Assembly: GCA_001067655.1 (NCBI GenBank)
Contig: JUNU01000287.1
Location: forward strand, 1-10,214
DNA length: 10,214 nucleotides
Direction: 5' to 3'
Origin: Neisseria lactamica
GTDB lineage: Bacteria; Pseudomonadota; Gammaproteobacteria; Burkholderiales; Neisseriaceae
Shown here: one piece after another, positions 6,200 through 10,214 of the stretch
Numbering within the stretch: the stretch's first letter is position 1
Layout: each line of letters begins with the position of its first letter
Program-made: the position numbers and the translations under genes
Notes under the pieces: model-generated
What the model saw: only the letters and a program-made list of their open reading frames with translations
Databases searched by the model: none
What the model was told of the DNA's origin: nothing

Positions 6200-7609
6200 T
6201 TATTTCACGTTGCGCAGATAGTTCAGCAACAAGGGAACGGGGCGGCCGGTCGCGCCTTTTTCGCTGCCGGATTTCCATGCCGTACCCGCGATGTCGAGGT
6301 GCGCCCACGGGTAGTCTTCGGTGAAATAGGACAGGAAGGTGGCGGCGGTAATCGTGCCTGCGCCGGGCGTACCGATGTTGGGAATGTCGGCGAAGTTGGA
6401 TTTGAGCTGGTCTTTGTAGGTTTCAAAGAGCGGCAGTTGCCATGCTTTGTCGTCCACGTTGCGGGAGGCGGCAAGCAGGCTGTCGACCAAATCCTGATTG
6501 TTGCCCATCACGCCGCTGACGTCATGTCCCAAGGCGATGATGCACGCACCGGTCAGGGTGGCGACGTCGATGACGGCTTTGGGTTTGAACTGCTCGGCGT
6601 AAGTGAGCGCGTCGCACAAAATCAGACGGCCTTCGGCATCGGTGTTCAACACTTCAATCGTCAGACCTTTCATGCTTTTTACGACGTCACCCGGTTTGTT
6701 TGCCGCGCCGGAAGGCATGTTTTCGCAGGTGGCGACGACGGCGACGAGGTTGATCGGCAGTTGCAGTTTGACGGCGGCGCAGAAAGTGCTGATGACGGTT
6801 GCCGCGCCGCACATGTCAAACTTCATTTCGTCCATGTTCAGACCGGGTTTGAGGGAGATGCCGCCGGTGTCGAAGGTGATGCCTTTGCCGACCAAGACGA
6901 CGGGGGCGGCTTCTTTGTCGGCCGCGCCGAAGTAGCTCAATTCAATCAGATAGGGGTCTTCCACGCTGCCTTTGGCGACCGACCAGAACGAACCCATGTT
7001 TTCTTTGATGTAGTCTTTTTCGATGATTTTGGCGTGTGCGCCCAGTTTTTCGGCTTCGGCTTTGGCGGTGCCCGCTAAAAATTCGGGCGTGCATTCGTTG
7101 GGCGCGGCGTTACCCAAATCGCGGCAAAGGCTTTGTCCGTAAACCTGCGCTTCGGCGACGCGCAGGGCTTCTTTGACGGCGGCTTCGTGTACGGTGTGGA
7201 ACACGGCTTGTGAGAATTTGGCGGGCTTGGCTTCTTTTTTGTAGCGGTCGAAACGGTAGGCGGCGTTGCCGAACGCGATGGCAAACGCCTCGGCAACGGC
7301 GGCGGCTTGCGCTTCATCGAAGGCATGGATGTCTGCATTGACCGTTTCCTGATTTTGCGCCCATTTGGCGGCTTCGGCGGCGGCTTTGTTCAGCGCGGCG
7401 CGGTCAGTTTTGTCGAGGCGGACGACGGCGACTGCCTGCAAACCGTTGTCCGTCGGGATTTTGGTGTCGGCAAAAGTTTGACCTTCTTCAAGCGAAGACA
7501 AAAGGGCAAGGGCGGTCGGGTGGTTTAATTGTGCGGTTTCGGTGCAGACAAATAACTGCGCGCCTGCCTGTTGCGGCTGCAAGGTTCCGGCTTTTGTGCT
7601 AAATTCCAC
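6200..7609 (-). CDS. pepA: Leucyl aminopeptidase, M17 family (PepA)
   Basis: This cytosolic hexameric metallopeptidase of 469 residues removes N-terminal amino acids from peptides using two divalent metal ions. The catalytic C-terminal domain shows the metal and active-site residues in order: GKGITFDTGGISLK at 241-254 (Lys242, Asp247, Lys254), KFDMCGAA at 263-270 (Asp265), and the family signature NTDAEGRL at 322-329 (Asp324, Glu326, Arg328). The divergent N-terminal domain covers about 1-150. I place the start at a GTG (7609-7607), with AGGAG about 7 bases upstream. No ATG is available near the conserved N-terminus, and the reading frame stays open a further 236 codons upstream only as a shadow antisense to lptF. 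The gene diverges from lptF. Homologues in E. coli also act as DNA-binding proteins; nothing here tests that. Confidence 0.95.
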   Translation of the reverse strand: MEFSTKAGTLQPQQAGAQLFVCTETAQLNHPTALALLSSLEEGQTFADTKIPTDNGLQAVAVVRLDKTDRAALNKAAAEAAKWAQNQETVNADIHAFDEAQAAAVAEAFAIAFGNAAYRFDRYKKEAKPAKFSQAVFHTVHEAAVKEALRVAEAQVYGQSLCRDLGNAAPNECTPEFLAGTAKAEAEKLGAHAKIIEKDYIKENMGSFWSVAKGSVEDPYLIELSYFGAADKEAAPVVLVGKGITFDTGGISLKPGLNMDEMKFDMCGAATVISTFCAAVKLQLPINLVAVVATCENMPSGAANKPGDVVKSMKGLTIEVLNTDAEGRLILCDALTYAEQFKPKAVIDVATLTGACIIALGHDVSGVMGNNQDLVDSLLAASRNVDDKAWQLPLFETYKDQLKSNFADIPNIGTPGAGTITAATFLSYFTEDYPWAHLDIAGTAWKSGSEKGATGRPVPLLLNYLRNVK

Positions 7610-7642
7610 GTTTATTCTCCTGATTGAGATGGTTTCGGGTAG

Positions 7643-7679
7643 TTTCAGACGACCCTTTGCATTAAGAGGTCGTCTGAAA
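7643..7679. repeat. Inverted DUS pair in the pepA leader
   Basis: TTTCAGACGACC (7643-7654) and GGTCGTCTGAAA (7668-7679) form a perfect 12-bp stem with a 13-base loop. The right copy is an exact mucDUS (7667-7678, +). The left copy (7644-7655) differs in its outermost base. It lies 34 bases upstream of the pepA GTG, in the divergent pepA/lptF region, where a terminator between genes is not expected. No T-run follows on either strand. Confidence 0.75.
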
Positions 7680-7691
7680 ACGGTTGGAAAG

Positions 7692-7720
7692 ATTGTACTC
7701 CATTTGAGAGGTCGTCTGAA
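7692..7720 (-). promoter_or_regulatory. Candidate pepA promoter with its -35 inside a DUS
   Basis: On the minus strand, TACAAT (7697-7692) matches 5 of 6 bases of the -10 consensus. TTCAGA (7720-7715) matches 4 of 6 bases of the -35 consensus at a 17-bp spacing. That -35 is the end of the exact mucDUS at 7709-7720. Transcription would start near 7685 and the DUS hairpin at 7643-7679 would then lie in the leader. This is a pattern match only. Confidence 0.3.
7709..7720 (+). repeat. DNA uptake sequence (mucDUS) in the pepA/lptF intergenic region
   Basis: This is an exact AGGTCGTCTGAA and the third DUS-type repeat within 80 bp. It lies 57 bp before the lptF start codon. Confidence 0.9.
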
Positions 7721-7777
7721 ACCTTGCGTAGACAATCCGCCTGCGCCGAACCGCTTACCGCTCCTAGCCGCGATTCT

Positions 7778-8893
7778 ATGATTTATCAAAGAAACTTCAT
7801 CAAAGAACTCTCTTTTACCGCCGTCGGCATTTTCGTCGTCCTCTTGGCGGTGTTGGTATCCACGCAGGCAATCAACCTGCTCGGCCGTGCCGCCGACGGG
7901 CGCGTCGCCATCGATGCCGTGTTGGCATTGGTTGGCTTCTGGGTCATCGGCATGACGCCGCTTTTGCTGGTGTTGACCGCATTCATCAGTACGCTGACCG
8001 TGTTGACCCGCTACTGGCGCGACAGCGAAATGTCGGTCTGGCTCTCCTGCGGATTGGCATTGAAACAGTGGATACGCCCCGTCATGCAGTTTGCCGTACC
8101 GTTTGCCATCCTGATTGCCGTCATGCAGCTTTGGGTCATGCCGTGGGCGGAACTGCGCAGCCGCGAATACGCCGAAATCCTCAAGCAGAAACAAGAATTG
8201 TCGATGGTGGAAGCCGGCGAGTTCAACAGCTTGGGCAAACGCAACGGCAGGGTTTACTTCGTCGAAACCTTCGACACCGAATCCGGCATCATGAAAAACC
8301 TGTTCCTGCGCGAACAAGATAAAAACGGCAACGACAACATTATCTTCGCCAAAGAAGGCAATTTTTCACTGAACGACAACAAACGCACGCTCGACCTGCG
8401 CAACGGCTACCGATACAGCGGCACGCCCGGCAAAGCCGACTACAACCGCGTTTCCTTCCAAAACCTCAGCCTGATTATCAGCACCACGCCCAAACTCATC
8501 GACCCCGTTTCCCACCGCCGCACCATCCCGACTTCCCAACTCATCGGTAGCAGCAACCCGCAACATCAGGCGGAATTGATGTGGCGCATCTCGCTGACCG
8601 TCAGCGTCCTCCTGCTCTGCCTGCTTGCCGTACCGCTTTCCTATTTCAACCCGCGCAGCGGCCACACCTACAACATCCTCGTCGCCATCGGGCTTTTCCT
8701 GATTTACCAAAACGGACTGACCTTCCTGCGCAATTCCGTGGAAGACGGCAAAATCCATTTCTGGCTCGGACTGCTGCCCATGCACATCATCATGTTCGCC
8801 ATCGCCGTCGTACTCCTGCGCGTCCGCAGTATGCCTAGCCAACCCTTCTGGCAGGCGGTTGGCAAAAGTCTGACATTGAAAGGCGGAAAATGA
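7778..8893 (+). CDS. lptF: LPS export permease subunit LptF
   Basis: This 371-residue inner-membrane protein forms the LptB2FG ABC transporter with LptG and the ATPase LptB. The transporter extracts lipopolysaccharide (lipooligosaccharide in Neisseria) from the inner membrane and passes it to LptC/LptA. Six membrane segments are visible, at roughly residues 11-35, 48-75, 101-121, 269-290, 298-316 and 327-348. A soluble periplasmic beta-rich domain lies between the third and fourth. The cytoplasmic coupling region RYWRDSEMSVWLSCG (78-92) includes Glu84, the acidic residue typical of the LptB contact. ATG 7778 gives the conserved N-terminus MIYQRNFIKELS; a TTG 18 codons upstream adds only unrelated residues. 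I see no clear Shine-Dalgarno sequence before ATG 7778. The gene overlaps lptG by 4 bp. Confidence 0.95.
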   Translation: MIYQRNFIKELSFTAVGIFVVLLAVLVSTQAINLLGRAADGRVAIDAVLALVGFWVIGMTPLLLVLTAFISTLTVLTRYWRDSEMSVWLSCGLALKQWIRPVMQFAVPFAILIAVMQLWVMPWAELRSREYAEILKQKQELSMVEAGEFNSLGKRNGRVYFVETFDTESGIMKNLFLREQDKNGNDNIIFAKEGNFSLNDNKRTLDLRNGYRYSGTPGKADYNRVSFQNLSLIISTTPKLIDPVSHRRTIPTSQLIGSSNPQHQAELMWRISLTVSVLLLCLLAVPLSYFNPRSGHTYNILVAIGLFLIYQNGLTFLRNSVEDGKIHFWLGLLPMHIIMFAIAVVLLRVRSMPSQPFWQAVGKSLTLKGGK

Positions 8894-9960
8894 ACCTGAT
8901 TTCACGTTACATCATCCGCCAAATGGCGGTTATGGCGGTTTACGCCCTCCTTGCCTTCCTTGCACTGTACAGCTTTTTTGAAATCATCAACGAAGTCGGC
9001 GACTTGGGCAAAGGCAGCTATAACGGCGCAACCATGGCGCAATACGTCCTCATGCAGATGCCCGCTCGCGCCTACGAACTCATGCCCCTCGCCGTCCTCA
9101 TCGGCGGACTCGTTTCCCTCAGCCAGCTTGCCGCCGGCAGCGAACTGACCGTCATCAAAGCAAGCGGCATGAGTACCAAAAAACTATTGCTGGTTCTGTC
9201 GCAGTTCGGACTGATTTTTGCCCTCGCCACCGCCGCACTCGGCGAATGGATTGCCCCCGTCCTCAGCCAAAAAGCCGAAAACATCAAATCCACCGCCATC
9301 AACGGCAAAATCAGCACCGGCAATACCGGCCTTTGGCTCAAAGAAAAAAACAGCATCATCAACGTGCGCGAAATGCTGCCAGACCATACCCTGCTGGGCA
9401 TTAAAATTTGGGTGCGTAACGACAAAAACGAGCTGATGCAGGCAACAGAAGCCGAATCCGCCGTTTTAAACAACGACGGCAGTTGGCAGTTGAAAAACAT
9501 CCGCCGCAGCACACTTGGCGAAGACAAAGTCGAAGTCTCCACCGCAGCCGAAGAAACCTGGCCGATTGCCGTCAAGCGCAACCTGATGGACGTATTGCTC
9601 GTCAAACCCGACCAAATGTCCGTCGGCGAACTGACCACCTACATCAGCCACCTCGAAAACAACAACCAAAACACCCAAATCTACACCATCGCCTGGTGGC
9701 GCAAATTGGTTTATCCCGTCGCCGCCTGGGTGATGGCACTCGTCGCCTTCGCCTTCACTCCGCAAACCACCCGCCACGGCAATATGGGCTTGAAACTCTT
9801 CGGCGGCATCTGCCTCGGCTTGCTGTTCCACTTCGCCGGACGGCTCTTCGGATTTACCAGCCAACTCTACGGCGTCCCGCCCTTCCTCGCCGGCGCACTA
9901 CCCACCATAGCCTTCGCCCTGCTTGCCGTGTGGCTGATACGCAGGCAGGAGCGGCGTTAA
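8890..9960 (+). CDS. lptG: LPS export permease subunit LptG
   Basis: This 356-residue inner-membrane partner of LptF in the LptB2FG lipopolysaccharide exporter is of usual family length. It has the same plan as LptF: three N-terminal membrane segments (about 12-32, 62-82 and 98-120), a periplasmic beta-jellyroll-type domain (about 125-265), and three C-terminal segments (about 270-290, 300-320 and 330-350). The coupling region AAGSELTVIKASGMS (81-95) contains Glu85, aligned with the LptB-contact glutamate. Its ATG overlaps the lptF stop as ATGA, so translation is probably coupled and the two subunits made in equal amounts. A strong intrinsic terminator follows 65 bp after the stop. lptB, lptA and lptC are not in this window. 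Confidence 0.95.
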   Translation: MNLISRYIIRQMAVMAVYALLAFLALYSFFEIINEVGDLGKGSYNGATMAQYVLMQMPARAYELMPLAVLIGGLVSLSQLAAGSELTVIKASGMSTKKLLLVLSQFGLIFALATAALGEWIAPVLSQKAENIKSTAINGKISTGNTGLWLKEKNSIINVREMLPDHTLLGIKIWVRNDKNELMQATEAESAVLNNDGSWQLKNIRRSTLGEDKVEVSTAAEETWPIAVKRNLMDVLLVKPDQMSVGELTTYISHLENNNQNTQIYTIAWWRKLVYPVAAWVMALVAFAFTPQTTRHGNMGLKLFGGICLGLLFHFAGRLFGFTSQLYGVPPFLAGALPTIAFALLAVWLIRRQERR

Positions 9961-10025
9961 GCCCAAGAATACGAGGAAAGTTTGCAAATTCAGACTTCCA
10001 ATTCGACACCAGAATCAATCAGACC

Positions 10026-10063
10026 AATCCGCCTAAAAAGCATTATTTTTAGGCGGATTTTTT
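10026..10063 (+). terminator. Intrinsic terminator of the lptFG operon
   Basis: AATCCGCCTAAAAA (10026-10039) pairs perfectly with TTTTTAGGCGGATT (10046-10059) around the loop GCATTA. The stem runs directly into a T-run at 10058-10063. This is a classic rho-independent terminator. Unlike the other intergenic hairpins here, it does not use a DUS. Confidence 0.92.
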
Positions 10064-10117
10064 CCAAACTGTCAGCATTGAGATTGCAGAATATTGTCGA
10101 CTCAAACCGTATCGTTT

Positions 10118-10214
10118 TATAGTGGATTAACTTTAAATCAGGACAAGGCGACGAAGCCGTAGACAGTACAGATAGTACGGCAAGGCGAGGCAACGCCGTA
10201 CTGGTTTAAAGTTA
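10118..10214. repeat. Correia repeat enclosed element (CREE), cut by the window end
   Basis: The element starts with the terminal inverted repeat TATAGTGGATTAAC at 10118-10131 and runs through the characteristic AGGACAAGGCGACGAAGCC block. The last visible bases, GTTTAAAGTTA, are the start of the opposite terminus. With about 10 more bases it would be 107 bp, the size of the short CREE class, which lacks the internal insertion carrying an IHF site. Bases 10162-10214 repeat 1-53 exactly. No gene is visible in 9961-10214. Confidence 0.9.

Noticed and set aside
6621..6632. ATCAGACGGCCT, one base from a different DUS dialect
   Set aside because: It coincides with the codons for the invariant PepA signature GRL, so protein conservation explains it.
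6179..7078. A 299-codon open frame on the plus strand
   Set aside because: It is antisense to the catalytic domain of pepA, rich in Gly, Val, Phe and Asp as expected of a reverse-frame shadow, and has no plausible start context.
7542..7781. A 79-codon plus-strand frame spanning the pepA/lptF intergenic region
   Set aside because: It begins inside pepA and runs through three DUS repeats and the promoter region; repeated FRRP/GRLK peptides come from the DUS sequence itself.
7610..8317. A 236-codon in-frame extension upstream of the pepA GTG start
   Set aside because: It lies entirely antisense to lptF and the intergenic region, shows no family resemblance and would be absent from normal-length PepA. 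The GTG at 7609 has a good ribosome binding site.
1..10214. A mobile element, defence system or other novel cluster
   Set aside because: All supported genes are recognisable core neisserial functions or a single small cupin. No transposase, integrase, nuclease, toxin or CRISPR-like spaced repeat is visible.

Overview
The window is chromosomal DNA from a Neisseria species, most likely a commensal of the mucosa/sicca/subflava type. Three things point there. All seven proteins look like neisserial housekeeping or outer-membrane proteins. The DNA carries 12 exact copies of the 12-mer AGGTCGTCTGAA on either strand, which is the 'mucDUS' dialect of the neisserial DNA uptake sequence, and I saw no exact copy of the meningococcal/gonococcal form ATGCCGTCTGAA. 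Correia repeat elements (CREE) lie at both ends. The species assignment rests on the dialect and is an inference.

Layout, left to right. A partial CREE (1-63) runs into agcS, a sodium/alanine symporter gene (85-1476, +). This is followed 77 bp later by dadA, a D-amino-acid dehydrogenase gene (1554-2810, +). Together they form an alanine uptake and oxidation unit. A convergent intergenic region then holds a large nested hairpin with DUS arms (2849-2933). Next come three genes on the minus strand. znuD (5313-3025) encodes the TonB-dependent outer-membrane zinc receptor and has a perfect Zur operator over its promoter (5344-5358). A small secreted cupin gene (6105-5626) ends in a DUS-derived terminator. 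pepA (7609-6200) encodes leucyl aminopeptidase and starts at GTG. Diverging from pepA are lptF (7778-8893) and lptG (8890-9960), which overlap by 4 bp and encode the two permease subunits of the LPS exporter LptB2FG. A strong intrinsic terminator (10026-10063) closes that operon, and a second CREE (10118 to the end) finishes the window.

The genes do not form one pathway. They are four short transcription units: alanine use, zinc import, a secreted cupin with an aminopeptidase upstream of it, and LPS export. The recurring theme is reuse of uptake-sequence repeats as structure: inverted DUS pairs or DUS-containing hairpins sit after or between genes and in the pepA leader, and three DUS copies are embedded in the znuD reading frame, each encoding Gly-Arg-Leu-Lys.

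I found no undescribed system. No phage, plasmid, CRISPR, toxin-antitoxin or secretion cluster is visible, and I saw no tRNA or rRNA. The first and last 53 bases of the window are identical CREE sequence, which suggests that the sequence is an assembly contig ending in a dispersed repeat.
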